A stretch of DNA of 64,000 nucleotides from an uncultured Sphingorhabdus sp. (GTDB taxonomy: Bacteria; Pseudomonadota; Alphaproteobacteria; Sphingomonadales; Sphingomonadaceae). A program made the translations under genes and the position numbers. The stretch covers positions 310,001 through 374,000 of the forward strand of contig CANMXN010000001.1 in the NCBI GenBank assembly GCA_947501885.1, in the 5' to 3' direction. Each line of letters begins with the position of its first letter. The stretch's first letter is position 1. This document shows, piece after piece, positions 55,419-64,000 of the stretch. Under the pieces are notes generated by a model. That model was not told where the DNA came from. It did no database searches and was given only the letters and a program-made list of their open reading frames with translations.

Positions 55419-56567
55419 ATGAATATTGATAAGCCTAAAACTGCCGCATTAATCGTTGCCGCTGGCTCTGGCCAAAGGGCTGGTCAGGGCATGGCGAAGC
55501 AATATATATCCATTAAAGGCAAGCCTATGATAGCCCATAGCGCGAAGTCTTTGGCCGATCATCCAGATATTGACGCGCTTTATATTGTGATTGGTGAAGG
55601 CCAAGAAGAATATGCAAAGGAAGCTTTAAATTCTATTCAATATGATGCTCTTATCATTGGCGGAAAGACTAGACAAGAAAGTGTTTTCAATGGTTTAAAA
55701 TATATATCATATAATGATTCTATTAAAAATATATTTATCCATGATGCCGCGAGACCACATTTACCGCATGACGTAATCGATAGATTGTTACATGCATTGG
55801 AAGATCATAAAGGCGTTATTCCCATTTTACCTGTTACCGATAGCATGGTTCATATTAATGAGAATATGATGGATAAAGCATTGAAGCGAGATGCTTTAGC
55901 GCGTGTACAAACACCTCAAGCCTTTCACTTTCAAGACATATTAATTGCACATCGTAGCGCAGCAGAGGCAAATTATAGCGATGATGCGCAAATCATGTAT
56001 GTAATGGGCTATGATATAGCAACAGTCGATGGTGACCCTAGCCTCAACAAATATACATTTGCGGAAGATTTTATGACGGACAAACCCAATTTTCGTATTG
56101 GTAGCGGCTATGATGTTCACCGTTTTGGTTCAGGCGAAGACTTATGGCTTGGCGGTGTAAAAATTGAGCATCACGTGGGACTAATTGGCCATAGCGATGC
56201 TGATATTGTGCTTCATGCGCTTACCGATGCTCTACTTGGTGCGCTGGCAAAAGGCGATATTGGCGATCATTTCCCGCCATCAGATCCGCAATGGAAAGGC
56301 GTATCATCTGATATATTCCTGAAACATGCCTGTGATCTGGCACAAAAAGAAGGATATGAAATTGCAAATGCAGATATTACGATCATATGCGAAGCTCCCA
56401 AAATAGGACCTCATAGAGAAAAAATCCGCCAATCTATCGCTCACATTATGAATGTCGTTGTTGAGCAAATATCTCTAAAAGCTACAACAACAGAAAAATT
56501 GGGTTTTACAGGACGCGGTGAAGGCATGGCCGTACAGGCCCAAATTTTAATTGAGAAAATCCCATGA
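55419..56567 (+). CDS. ispDF: Bifunctional IspD/IspF of the MEP isoprenoid pathway
   Basis: The first half (about 1-225) is the cytidylyltransferase IspD, with AALIVAAGSGQRAGQGMAKQY and HDAARPHLP. The second half (about 226-382) is the cyclase IspF, with RIGSGYDVHRFGSG (metal Asp and His), IGHSDADIVLHALTDAL and KATTTEKLGFTGRGEG. Fusion of the two enzymes, which bracket the IspE step, is common in alphaproteobacteria. The stop overlaps the start of cinA by four bases. Confidence 0.95.
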   Translation: MNIDKPKTAALIVAAGSGQRAGQGMAKQYISIKGKPMIAHSAKSLADHPDIDALYIVIGEGQEEYAKEALNSIQYDALIIGGKTRQESVFNGLKYISYNDSIKNIFIHDAARPHLPHDVIDRLLHALEDHKGVIPILPVTDSMVHINENMMDKALKRDALARVQTPQAFHFQDILIAHRSAAEANYSDDAQIMYVMGYDIATVDGDPSLNKYTFAEDFMTDKPNFRIGSGYDVHRFGSGEDLWLGGVKIEHHVGLIGHSDADIVLHALTDALLGALAKGDIGDHFPPSDPQWKGVSSDIFLKHACDLAQKEGYEIANADITIICEAPKIGPHREKIRQSIAHIMNVVVEQISLKATTTEKLGFTGRGEGMAVQAQILIEKIP

Positions 56568-57055
56568 GACTCTTACCCGACATATTGGTCGAGGCGGCTC
56601 AAGCTGTGGCCGCTGATAATATGAAAGCCAATCGTAAAATAGCAACGGCCGAGAGCTGCACTGGCGGATTGGTAGCCGCAGCCATAACTGAAATTGCAGG
56701 TAGCAGCGCTGTGTTTGATAGAGCTTTTATCACCTATAGCAATGAAGCAAAATCACAGATGATTGGTGTTCCCGTCGATATTATTAGCCAATATGGTGCG
56801 GTATCATTACCTGTTGTGCGGGCTATGGCATCGGGCGCCATAATAAACAGCAAGGCTGATATCGCTATCTCTATCAGCGGTGTGGCTGGACCTAGTGGTG
56901 GAAGTATAGAGAAACCGATCGGCACGGTTGCCTTTGCTTTAGCTAATAAAAACGGATTGCTAAAAGAAACGATCCAATATTTTGATAAAGAAGCTTCACG
57001 AGCGCAGATAAGGTTGAAGGCAGCACTTTTCGCGCTGGAATGGCTTAAAGTTTGA
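56564..57055 (+). CDS. cinA: CinA-family nicotinamide-nucleotide amidase (PncC type)
   Basis: The 163-residue protein is the stand-alone C-terminal CinA domain. ATAESCTGGLVAAAITEIAGSSAVF holds the catalytic serine. FITYSNEAKSQMIGV, AISISGVAGPSGG and KPIGTVAFAL are conserved. It deamidates nicotinamide mononucleotide in NAD recycling. The COG1058 N-terminal half of full-length CinA is absent, as in many alphaproteobacteria. It overlaps ispDF by four bases and is convergent with ratA. Confidence 0.92.
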   Translation: MRLLPDILVEAAQAVAADNMKANRKIATAESCTGGLVAAAITEIAGSSAVFDRAFITYSNEAKSQMIGVPVDIISQYGAVSLPVVRAMASGAIINSKADIAISISGVAGPSGGSIEKPIGTVAFALANKNGLLKETIQYFDKEASRAQIRLKAALFALEWLKV

Positions 57056-57134
57056 TATTAAGCACAAAACCTATGATTAATAATTGAAATTAGATTAGGG
57101 CGTGACACAAAATTAAGCCATATAATCTATAGTC

Positions 57135-57563
57135 TCAACCGTATAGATTATGCGCCCGATCAACAAAAGCAGACGTCATTTTATTGAGAGCTGCTTCAAA
57201 AAACTGTCCTGCCAACCTCTCGAACACTTTATTTTTAAAAGCAAAATCTACTTTAAAATCAATATCACAACCACCATCTTCTCGGGTAATAAACTCCCAA
57301 TCATTTTTGAGATATTTTAACGGCCCATCAATATACTCAACGCTAATATTATTTTTTTTCTTGTACACGCGCGAGGTAAAACTCTCCCGTAGTGATTTAA
57401 AACCCACAATCATATCGGCCATAGCTTCTTGATCTGAATTGCTTCTTATCCGCATGGCAATAACCCAAGGTAGAAATTGCGGATATTTACCTATATCGGC
57501 AACCAGATCATACATTTGCTTGGCGCTATAGGGTAATTGCCTTATTTCATGATGCTTAGGCAT
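57135..57563 (-). CDS. ratA: RatA/Coq10-type START-domain protein
   Basis: The 142-residue protein (from ATG 57563) begins MPKHHEIRQLPYSAKQMYDLVADIGKYPQFLPWV, typical of the polyketide-cyclase/START-like RatA-Coq10 group. Bacterial members are linked to ubiquinone function or ribosome association. ATG 57638 would add 25 residues reading into lipA and is unlikely. It begins four bases after the lipA stop, so the two are co-transcribed; this order is common in alphaproteobacteria. Confidence 0.88.
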   Translation of the reverse strand: MPKHHEIRQLPYSAKQMYDLVADIGKYPQFLPWVIAMRIRSNSDQEAMADMIVGFKSLRESFTSRVYKKKNNISVEYIDGPLKYLKNDWEFITREDGGCDIDFKVDFAFKNKVFERLAGQFFEAALNKMTSAFVDRAHNLYG

Positions 57564-57567
57564 TATC

Positions 57568-58539
57568 CTATTCCGTACTGGCCTTTGCCAATTTCGCATT
57601 ACGAGCATCGCGCAATTTGGCAAAATCATCCCCCGCATGATAGCTAGAGCGTGTTAGCGGGCTTGAGGCTACCAATTCAAAACCTTTTGCACGGCCTATG
57701 GCAGCATAGGCATCAAAAGCGGCGGGCGTCACAAATTCTTCAACCTTCGCATGTTTTGGTGTTGGTTGCAGATATTGTCCTAATGTGAGAAAATCGATAT
57801 TGGCGCTGCGCATATCATCCATCACTTGATGCACTTCAAGGCGCGTTTCACCAAGTCCCATCATCATACCCGATTTGGTAAAGATAGACGGATCGAGTCT
57901 TTTCACAGTCTCCAACAAACGAATAGAAGCGTAATAACGCGCACCAGGGCGAATAGTGGGGTAAAGACGCGGTATCGTCTCTAAATTATGATTATAAACA
58001 TCGGGCCGTGCTTCGACAATGGCTTCAACGGCAGCCTCAGACTTGTTGCGAAAATCAGGTGTTAAAATCTCAATCGTTGTACTGGGGGTGGTTTTACGAA
58101 GCGCATTTATAACTTTAACAAATTGACTAGCCCCGCCATCGGGTAAGTCATCACGGTCAACCGAAGTTACCACAATATGCTCTAACCCCATAGCGGCGGC
58201 GGCATCAGCGGTATGTTGCGGCTCCTTTGGATCGACAATGCGCGGCATACCTGTTTTGACATTACAGAATGCACAAGCGCGTGTGCATACGTCACCCAAA
58301 ATCATGACTGTTGCGTGTTTTTTGGTCCAACATTCGCCTATATTGGGACATGCGGCTTCTTCGCACACAGTGTTTAAATTCAGCTCACGCATCAACTTTT
58401 TGGTTTCTGCAAAGCCTTTGCTGGTCGGGGCTTTAACGCGAATCCAATCAGGTTTACGTTGGCGCATGGGCTTTTCTTCGATATTATTATCTTCTTCTAT
58501 TGAGACATTAGCATCGGGGAGATTTTTAATTATTTCCAT
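57568..58539 (-). CDS. lipA: Lipoyl synthase
   Basis: This radical-SAM enzyme inserts two sulfurs into the octanoyl chain on E2 and H proteins. The auxiliary cluster cysteines are in [12 protein letters not shown] and the radical-SAM motif is [10 protein letters not shown] (CxxxCxxC). The C-terminal SSYHAGD supplies the conserved serine ligand. ATG 58539 follows GGAG and gives about 323 residues, the family norm; ATG 58758 lies across the divergent flavoprotein gene and adds 73 residues. Its substrate protein E2 is encoded at 13393. Confidence 0.95.
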   Translation of the reverse strand: MEIIKNLPDANVSIEEDNNIEEKPMRQRKPDWIRVKAPTSKGFAETKKLMRELNLNTVCEEAACPNIGECWTKKHATVMILGDVCTRACAFCNVKTGMPRIVDPKEPQHTADAAAAMGLEHIVVTSVDRDDLPDGGASQFVKVINALRKTTPSTTIEILTPDFRNKSEAAVEAIVEARPDVYNHNLETIPRLYPTIRPGARYYASIRLLETVKRLDPSIFTKSGMMMGLGETRLEVHQVMDDMRSANIDFLTLGQYLQPTPKHAKVEEFVTPAAFDAYAAIGRAKGFELVASSPLTRSSYHAGDDFAKLRDARNAKLAKASTE

Positions 58540-58603
58540 AATTCTCCAGATAGCGATAAGAGGACAGACTTGCCAGCCTAAAATATAATAATATGGGATA
58601 AAT

Positions 58604-59230
58604 ATGCTAAAATTAGATACTGTTGAGGCCATAGATAATGCTGAACTAAATGATATCTTGCAGCTATGTTTCGTGGCTTTGGATAATGCTGCAACACATC
58701 GTAAATCACCAATGCACTCCCCTGTTGTTGCAAGTGTTAGCACTAACAATATTCCCAACCAAAGGGTGATGGTGCTGCGGGAGTTTGATATTAAAAAAAA
58801 TATTTTACGTTTTCATACAGATGCGCGATCTCCTAAGGTTATTGAAATCGAACATAATAAAGATATGTCGGTGCTGGCCTATGATCCTGAAAAGCGAACA
58901 CAGATAAAATTATATGGTAGAGGCGAAATCTTCACCAATGGCGATCAAGTCAATGAAGCATGGATACAAACCGACGCAATGGGGCGCAGATGTTATTTGT
59001 GTGAACCAGGATCAGGAGCAGTGATAACCAAGCCAGCATCAGGATTAACAAATGATGTGCAATCGCGCCGTCCTACGATTGAAGAATCCGAGGAAGGTCG
59101 CAATAATTTTGCCATATTGCTCATCACAATCCATCAGATAGATTGGATGTTTCTGAGCAGCAAAGGCAATAGAGCCGCTAGTTTTAAGCGCAGCGGAAAA
59201 GATTGGGAATCAAACTGGTTAATCCCATAG
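58604..59230 (+). CDS. Pyridoxamine-5'-phosphate-oxidase-like FMN-binding protein
   Basis: The 208-residue protein has the split-barrel flavin fold of the PNPOx-like superfamily. [37 protein letters not shown] and a C-terminal [17 protein letters not shown] carry the FMN contacts. It resembles the Alr4036-type group more than true PdxH, since the typical PdxH C-terminal signature is missing, so pyridoxal synthesis is not certain. It is divergent from lipA and convergent with ettA. Confidence 0.78.
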   Translation: MLKLDTVEAIDNAELNDILQLCFVALDNAATHRKSPMHSPVVASVSTNNIPNQRVMVLREFDIKKNILRFHTDARSPKVIEIEHNKDMSVLAYDPEKRTQIKLYGRGEIFTNGDQVNEAWIQTDAMGRRCYLCEPGSGAVITKPASGLTNDVQSRRPTIEESEEGRNNFAILLITIHQIDWMFLSSKGNRAASFKRSGKDWESNWLIP

Positions 59231-59256
59231 GTTTAATGACAGCTATAATTGCCAAA

Positions 59257-60936
59257 TTATCGCGTTAACTTTTTATACGCAACGCGCGTTGGACGGTCGG
59301 CGGCATCACCAAGACGGCGGCGTTTGTCTTCTTCATAGGCTTCAAAATTGCCTTCAAACCATTCCACATGGCTATCGCCCTCAAATGCTAAGATATGCGT
59401 TGCAAGCCTATCAAGGAAGAAGCGATCGTGCGAAATAACCACAGCACAGCCCGCAAAACTCTCCAAAGCTTCTTCTAAAGCCGCTAATGTTTCGACGTCC
59501 AAGTCATTGGTCGGTTCATCGAGCAGCAGTACATTCCCGCCTTCTTTGAGCATTTTTGCCATATGTACACGGTTACGCTCACCGCCAGATAATTTACCAA
59601 CGATTTTTTGTTGATCACCACCTTTAAAGTTAAAAGCACCAACATAGGCCCGCGTTGACATCTCATGCTTGCCAAGTGTCATATAATCATGGCCATCGGA
59701 AATTTCTTCCCAGACATTTTTCTTGGGATCTAAATGATCTCGGCTTTGATCAACAAAACCCAATTTCACAGTGTCGCCAATATCTATGCTACCGCTATCG
59801 GGGGTTTCTTGGCCAATAATCATCTTAAATAATGTAGTTTTACCTGCACCATTAGGACCAATGACCCCTACAATGCCGCCTGGAGGCAATGTGAATTCTA
59901 AATTCTCAAATAATAATTTATCTCCAAAAGCTTTCGTGAGGCCTTGCGCTTCTATCACCTTACCACCCAAACGTTCTGGTGTTTGAATAACAATTTGCGC
60001 TTTGCCTGGCGTGCGGTTTTCCTGTGCCTCTACCAATTGATCAAAAGATTTAATCCGTGCTTTAGATTTGGTTTGGCGTGCTTTGGGAGATTTCTTAATC
60101 CATTCTAACTCGTCGGAGATAGCTTTTTGTTTGCCCGCATCTTCACGTGCTTCCTGCTGAAGGCGCTTCACTTTCTTTTCAAGGTAAAGTGAATAATTGC
60201 CTTCATAGACAAAATAACGACCGCGATCGAGTTCCAAAATCCAGCTTACGACATTATCGAGAAAATATCGATCGTGCGTTACCAATATGACGTTACCAGG
60301 ATAATCCTGTAGATGTTTTTCTAGCCATGATACCGATTCCGCGTCCAAATGGTTGGTAGGTTCATCGAGTAGCAGAATATCAGGTTTTTCAAGCAAAAGG
60401 CGGGTTAAAGCGACGCGGCGTTTTTCACCGCCCGACAAATTAGACACTTCAGAATCGCCCGGAGGACAGCGCAATGCCTCCATCGCAATTTCAAGCTGAT
60501 TATCGAGCGTCCAACCATCAACAGCATCGATTTTCTCTTGCAATTCGCCCATTTCACCCATTAATGCATCAAAATCTGCATCTTCGGGTGGATCGCCCAT
60601 GATGGTCGATATTTCATTAAACCGTTCGACCAAATCAGCCACTTCGCGCACGCCGTCCATGACATTTTCCTTGACGGTCTTACTCTCGTCCAATTCAGGT
60701 TCTTGCGCCAAATAGCCAACAGTAATCCCCTCGCCTGGCCAAGCTTCACCCGTAAATTCAGTATCCAAACCCGCCATGATTTTCATCAATGTGGATTTAC
60801 CCGTGCCATTGGGGCCAACAATGCCGATTTTGGCATCGGGATAGAATTGCAGATGAATATCTTTCAGCACTGGCTTATTCGCGCCAGGGAAGGTTTTGGT
60901 CATATTCTTCATAACAAAGCTATATTGCGCAGCCAT
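59257..60936 (-). CDS. ettA: Energy-dependent translational throttle EttA (ABC-F)
   Basis: This soluble ABC-F ATPase binds the ribosomal E site and gates the first translation steps by ATP/ADP ratio. The 559 residues contain two nucleotide-binding domains. Walker A is GPNGTGKST and GPNGAGKT, signature LSGGEKRRVALTR and LSGGERNRVHMAK, Walker B ILLLDEPTNHLD and VLLLDEPTNDLD. The linker (LEKKVKRLQQEAREDAGKQK) and the arm insertion in the first domain are EttA-like. It is a single gene, convergent with the flavoprotein. Confidence 0.95.
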   Translation of the reverse strand: MAAQYSFVMKNMTKTFPGANKPVLKDIHLQFYPDAKIGIVGPNGTGKSTLMKIMAGLDTEFTGEAWPGEGITVGYLAQEPELDESKTVKENVMDGVREVADLVERFNEISTIMGDPPEDADFDALMGEMGELQEKIDAVDGWTLDNQLEIAMEALRCPPGDSEVSNLSGGEKRRVALTRLLLEKPDILLLDEPTNHLDAESVSWLEKHLQDYPGNVILVTHDRYFLDNVVSWILELDRGRYFVYEGNYSLYLEKKVKRLQQEAREDAGKQKAISDELEWIKKSPKARQTKSKARIKSFDQLVEAQENRTPGKAQIVIQTPERLGGKVIEAQGLTKAFGDKLLFENLEFTLPPGGIVGVIGPNGAGKTTLFKMIIGQETPDSGSIDIGDTVKLGFVDQSRDHLDPKKNVWEEISDGHDYMTLGKHEMSTRAYVGAFNFKGGDQQKIVGKLSGGERNRVHMAKMLKEGGNVLLLDEPTNDLDVETLAALEEALESFAGCAVVISHDRFFLDRLATHILAFEGDSHVEWFEGNFEAYEEDKRRRLGDAADRPTRVAYKKLTR

Positions 60937-61135
60937 GGTTTACTCTTTCTTCTTTAAGGACATTATACTCGAGAATATTCCCAGCATATAAGCCGATAAT
61001 TGGATGAATTTAAATATTAACGCTCCCTAACCAATCGCCAGCTTCATCGCAAGACCAAACAGTGTCAGAAGCTTGGCACTGGAAAACAGTTTCAAGCGTT
61101 GCAATGTTTATAAAAGCCGTTATCAAATATAGGCT

Positions 61136-62518
61136 ATGAAAAATATGATGAAAAATACTTGCCCGCACCTATTAAAATCAACCGCTTTAATAGCCGCTTT
61201 ATCGCTGATTAGCACGACAAGTTACGCACAGGATGCACTGCTTGAAGCTGCTTCAAATGATACGCTTGCTTATGATATTACAGAGGATTTAACCACCGAA
61301 GTTGGCCCACGCCAAGCTGGAACAGAAGCAGAAGCACGCGGTAGAGATTGGGCTTTGAAACGCCTAAAGGCCGAGGGTTTTGACAATGTCACATTAGAAG
61401 AATTTCAAATGCCAACATGGGTTCGCGGCCATGAAAGCGCGAGCATTATATCACCCTACCCTCAAAACCTGACATTAACGGCTCTTGGCAATAGCGCATC
61501 AACTGGAGAGGCTGGATTAGAAGGCGAAGTTGTCTATTTCCACACATTGGATGATCTTCGAGCAGTCTCCGATGGTAGCTTGAGCGGCAAAATCGCCTTT
61601 GTGAATCATAATATGAAAGCAACGCAAGATGGCTCTAGCTATGGATCATTCGGGCCAGCGCGCTTTGTTGGGCCTAACATTGCATCGCAAAAAGGCGCTG
61701 TGGCTATCGTCATTCGATCGGCTGGCACCGATTATCACCGTAATCCGCACACAGGAAACACCAATTTTGCGGACGGCGTTGATCCTATCCCCGCTGCGGC
61801 TTTGTCGATTCCTGATGCAGAGAATTTGCAACGTATCATAAAGCGCGGAAAGCCTGTGCGCATGAAATTAAAACTAACCCCTCAAAATATCGGTATGCAG
61901 ACATCTGGTAATGTCTATGCTGATGTGGTTGGCAGCAATCCTGATCTGGGCATGATTATCATCGCCTGTCACCTGGATAGCTGGGATTTGGGTACGGGTG
62001 CGATTGATGATGCGGTTGGTTGCGGTATTATAACGGCAGCGGCCAAACATCTGAAGAAAACGGGCAAGTTAAAACGGACCATTCGCCTATTTTGGGCGGG
62101 TGCAGAAGAAGTCGGCATCTGGGGCGGCCGTGATTATGCTGCCAAACATGCGGGTACCAATCACGCGCTTGCTATGGAGTCCGATTTTGGTGCGGGCGCT
62201 GTTTGGCGCGTTGATTTTGCCCTACCCGCTAGCGCTAAACCCTTACAAGATAGAATAGCCAAAGCATTGCATCCGCTTGGGATTGTTGCATCATCATTGC
62301 CTGCGGGCGGCGGGGCCGATGTTGGCCCCATCATTCGTGCACAAAACCTTGGCATCATTGACTTACAACAAGATGGTCTTAAATATTTTGATCTGCATCA
62401 CACGCCCGATGATACGCTTGATAAGATTGATAAAGCTGATGTGCAGCAAAATGTTGCTGCTTGGGCGCTGACATTGCGCGAGCTGGCCAATTATGAAGGT
62501 AAATTGGATAATAAATGA
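61136..62518 (+). CDS. Secreted M28-type zinc metallopeptidase
   Basis: The 460-residue enzyme has a signal peptide ending near TTSYAQ. The M28 domain carries the metal ligands in ACHLDSWDLGTGAIDDAVG, the catalytic and ligand acids in FWAGAEEVGIWG, and later residues MESDFGAG and DLHHTPDDTLD. A PA-type inserted domain (about 120-240) sits before the catalytic core. It should act as a periplasmic or secreted aminopeptidase/carboxypeptidase. Its stop overlaps the start of the small lipoprotein by four bases. Confidence 0.9.
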   Translation: MKNMMKNTCPHLLKSTALIAALSLISTTSYAQDALLEAASNDTLAYDITEDLTTEVGPRQAGTEAEARGRDWALKRLKAEGFDNVTLEEFQMPTWVRGHESASIISPYPQNLTLTALGNSASTGEAGLEGEVVYFHTLDDLRAVSDGSLSGKIAFVNHNMKATQDGSSYGSFGPARFVGPNIASQKGAVAIVIRSAGTDYHRNPHTGNTNFADGVDPIPAAALSIPDAENLQRIIKRGKPVRMKLKLTPQNIGMQTSGNVYADVVGSNPDLGMIIIACHLDSWDLGTGAIDDAVGCGIITAAAKHLKKTGKLKRTIRLFWAGAEEVGIWGGRDYAAKHAGTNHALAMESDFGAGAVWRVDFALPASAKPLQDRIAKALHPLGIVASSLPAGGGADVGPIIRAQNLGIIDLQQDGLKYFDLHHTPDDTLDKIDKADVQQNVAAWALTLRELANYEGKLDNK

Positions 62519-62799
62519 TGCAAGGTAAGATTCCTTCTTCTCTTTCAATAGGTTTTATATTGGCTCTGTCCGCTTGCAATAGCGGCGAGGAAATACCGCA
62601 AAAAAGTGATAAAGAAGAGTTAGAAGAAATTATCGAGCAGAATGTTAATGCAGTTGAAAAAGAAGCAAAGTCCATTAAGGAAGCAGCTGCTGAGGCAGTA
62701 AAAATAATCGAAGCAGATGCGCAAAGTGAAATTGATAATATTGAGGAAAATATTAGCGAACCAACTCCCGATAATTCGTCAAATGAAGAGAGTGAATAA
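62515..62799 (+). CDS. Small acidic lipoprotein with coiled coil
   Basis: The 94-residue product has a lipoprotein signal with lipobox LSAC (LSIGFILALSACNSG). The mature part is mostly one Glu/Lys/Ala helix (KEELEEIIEQNVNAVEKEAKS, then KEAAAEAVKIIEADAQ), ending in an acidic Pro/Ser tail. The four-base overlap with the M28 peptidase indicates coupled translation. I recognise no family; an envelope partner or spacer role is a guess. Confidence 0.72.
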   Translation: MMQGKIPSSLSIGFILALSACNSGEEIPQKSDKEELEEIIEQNVNAVEKEAKSIKEAAAEAVKIIEADAQSEIDNIEENISEPTPDNSSNEESE

Positions 62800-62884
62800 G
62801 ATAATATATCTCAACTACTCTGGAACCTCAAAATCTTTAAAAACCACTATAATCAAATAAATCCGATGATTTAATAAAGTCAAG

Positions 62885-63328
62885 TTAGAGAGGCTTCAAA
62901 CGCTCATGAGATTCTGTGGCACATTCTGCATGATTATTTATCGAGGCCATTACTTGGCAAGTTGCCACATTGCCACCATCACAACTCACGATAATGCGTT
63001 TTAACTCAGATTCTAGAGCTTGAAGATGGCTAAGTCGTTTCTGAACCTCTACCAACTGTTTTTGCGCTAATGAATCCACCCCAGAACAATCTTGATCGGG
63101 TTCGTCCTGTAATGCGAGCAAATCCCTTACAGAATCCATAGAAAACCCAAGTTCTCGAGCATGTCGAATAAACGACAAACGTTCTACATCTACATTGTTA
63201 TAAAGCCTCTGCCCGCTCGCGCTTCTATCAGGTGTACACATCAAACCAACGTTTTCATAGTATCGAATGGTCGTCACCTTGACTTTTGCAGCGCTAGAAA
63301 GAATTCCAATTGTCATAAGTTTTTTCAA
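62885..63328 (-). CDS. MerR-family metal-responsive regulator
   Basis: The 147-residue protein starts with the MerR winged helix (AAKVKVTTIRYYENVGLM...SGQRLYNNVDVERLSFI) and has the dimer helix (LAQKQLVEVQKRLSHL). Cysteines at 81, 116 and 124 match the metal-site positions of MerR/ZntR-type sensors. Which metal it senses cannot be told. It is divergent from the methyltransferase-like gene, whose promoter has the MerR-type 19-base spacer and a CTATAG/CTGTAG dyad; this is its likely target. Confidence 0.88.
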   Translation of the reverse strand: MKKLMTIGILSSAAKVKVTTIRYYENVGLMCTPDRSASGQRLYNNVDVERLSFIRHARELGFSMDSVRDLLALQDEPDQDCSGVDSLAQKQLVEVQKRLSHLQALESELKRIIVSCDGGNVATCQVMASINNHAECATESHERLKPL

Positions 63329-63343
63329 AATTAATTTTCCTGC

Positions 63344-63374
63344 TTGCTTCTATAGTGACTGTAGACTGTATCCT
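63344..63374 (+). promoter_or_regulatory. MerR-type promoter with 19-base spacer
   Basis: The -35-like TTGCTT (63344-63349) and -10-like TATCCT (63369-63374) are 19 bases apart, two more than optimal. Between them lies the imperfect dyad CTATAG-TGA-CTGTAG (63350-63364). This matches the ZntR/PbrR/CadR-type promoters that the metal-bound regulator untwists. It reads toward the gene at 63408. Confidence 0.72.
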
Positions 63375-63407
63375 AATATTCGACTCACAAACAAGAGGGA
63401 AAAATCT

Positions 63408-63899
63408 GTGACCGATTATCCAAATTCATTATCAAGCCCATCAACCAAAAAATTCTACTTCCCACCTTTGTTGCAATTCTTTGTATATTTTATAGTGGGC
63501 TATATTCTAACAAGGGTTTTCCCGGCTTTGAGTTTCAATGAAAAAGTATTATTATGGTTATCAGTTCCTATGATTGGTATCGGCATACTTCTCCTAATAT
63601 TAGCTGTCAGAATATTTGTAAAAGCCGACACAACAATTAATCCCATTGAAGCGTCAAAGGCCAGCTCTTTAGTGACATGGGGATTATATCGATTTACTAG
63701 AAATCCAATGTATTTAGGATTACTTATCACTATAATTGGAGGTTCTCTAGCACTACAAAATTTAGCAGCATTGTGCGGGCCAGTTTTATTTTTCATTTCA
63801 ATGACTATATTGCAAATTAAACCAGAAGAGCATGTATTAAAAAGCAAGTTTGGTAAAACTTATATAGATTACTGCAAACAAACGCGTCGATGGCTATAG
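63408..63899 (+). CDS. Isoprenylcysteine carboxylmethyltransferase-like membrane protein
   Basis: I start at GTG 63408, which follows AGAGGGA; the longer ORF from 63267 would run through merR. The 163-residue protein has about four membrane segments (LLQFFVYFIVGYILTRVF, LLWLSVPMIGIGILLLIL and two later). The signature GLYRFTRNPMYLGLLITIIGG and IKPEEHVLKSKFGKTYIDYC match the ICMT/PEMT-like methyltransferase family. Such genes next to MerR regulators occur in metal-resistance contexts, but the substrate is unknown. Confidence 0.82.
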   Translation: MTDYPNSLSSPSTKKFYFPPLLQFFVYFIVGYILTRVFPALSFNEKVLLWLSVPMIGIGILLLILAVRIFVKADTTINPIEASKASSLVTWGLYRFTRNPMYLGLLITIIGGSLALQNLAALCGPVLFFISMTILQIKPEEHVLKSKFGKTYIDYCKQTRRWL

Positions 63900-63911
63900 G
63901 AACTTTATCTA

Positions 63912-64000
63912 ATGATAGATTTTTCAACACTAATCGAATGGTTTTTATTTGTTACGTCTGCATTTTCAATTAATGCTATTTTTCTGTTGTCCTTAATTGC
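63912..64000 (+). CDS. Start of a membrane protein cut by the window end
   Basis: An ATG with AGGA about ten bases upstream opens a frame of 29 complete codons to the end of the window. The N-terminus is strongly hydrophobic (IEWFLFVTSAFSINAIFLLS). It starts 12 bases after the methyltransferase-like gene, so it is probably in the same MerR-regulated unit. Too little is present to name it. Confidence 0.55.
   Translation, partial: MIDFSTLIEWFLFVTSAFSINAIFLLSLI

Noticed and set aside
57564-58758. Long N-terminal extension of lipA and the 25-residue extension of ratA
   Set aside because: Both lie over neighbouring genes, have non-family composition and no ribosome-binding site; the internal starts at 58539 and 57563 fit family length.
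1-64000. CRISPR arrays, toxin-antitoxin pairs, prophage or defence genes
   Set aside because: No regularly spaced repeats and no recognisable proteins of these types; ratA is placed here by its Coq10-like fold and lipA linkage, not as a toxin.

Overview
The window is a chromosomal stretch of an AT-rich alphaproteobacterium, most likely in or near the order Sphingomonadales. That placement is inferred from the gene content: an Hfq with two Sm domains, an archaeal/eukaryotic-type prolyl-tRNA synthetase, the order dusB-ntrB-ntrC-ntrY-ntrX-hfq-hflX, fused ispDF, an alphaproteobacterial LexA box (GAAC-N7-GAAC) and a large TonB-dependent receptor of the IVVTGSRI type. No rRNA gene or database comparison was available, so the taxonomy is an inference.

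Layout. 1-4642: pspF-like sigma-54 activator, sodB, and an MFS transporter overlapping an alanine racemase. 4903-7989: a TonB-dependent receptor with its own terminator. 8129-12687: phaR-proS-rnr read as one tight unit, convergent with a universal stress protein. 13393-16443: pyruvate dehydrogenase E2 (with two E3-binding domains), a 75-residue unknown protein and E3 (lpdA). 16531-18439: a small secreted protein, then an SOS-controlled Y-family polymerase with a zinc-ribbon partner. 18669-32040 is the most accessory-looking part. Two secreted surface-type proteins with the same C-terminal module flank a Kelch/glycosidase-like lipoprotein, a gluconate permease, gluconokinase and a GH3 beta-glucosidase, followed by an AraC regulator. 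A tRNA-Ser(TGA) lies at 32090-32179.

32409-41019 is a dense forward operon for envelope and housekeeping functions: lytic transglycosylase, RlpA, D,D-carboxypeptidase, thymidylate kinase, DNA polymerase III delta', MetG, TatD, a metallo-beta-lactamase-fold hydrolase and a membrane-anchored retropepsin-like protease. 41109-45229 is the divergent putR/putA proline catabolism pair. mazG (45293-46084) converges on a reverse-strand unit (46096-55291) with dusB, the NtrBC and NtrYX two-component systems, hfq and hflX. 55419-60936 holds ispDF-cinA, ratA-lipA, an FMN flavoprotein and ettA. The right edge has an M28 peptidase with an overlapping small lipoprotein, then a MerR regulator divergent from an isoprenylcysteine-methyltransferase-like membrane protein, and the first codons of one more membrane protein cut by the window end.

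Themes. Several genes connect: LipA makes the lipoyl group carried by the E2 at 13393, which E3 reoxidises. NtrB/C and NtrY/X sit with the RNA chaperone Hfq, linking nitrogen signalling and post-transcriptional control. The carbohydrate block looks like uptake and phosphorylation of gluconate plus periplasmic glycoside cleavage. The observations I rate highest are the asymmetric double Hfq, the SOS-boxed polymerase/zinc-ribbon pair, the paired surface proteins sharing a Cys-x-Val-Asn terminus, and the MerR-type 19-bp-spacer promoter at 63344-63374. I did not find a CRISPR array, an integrase, a transposase or a recognisable defence system.
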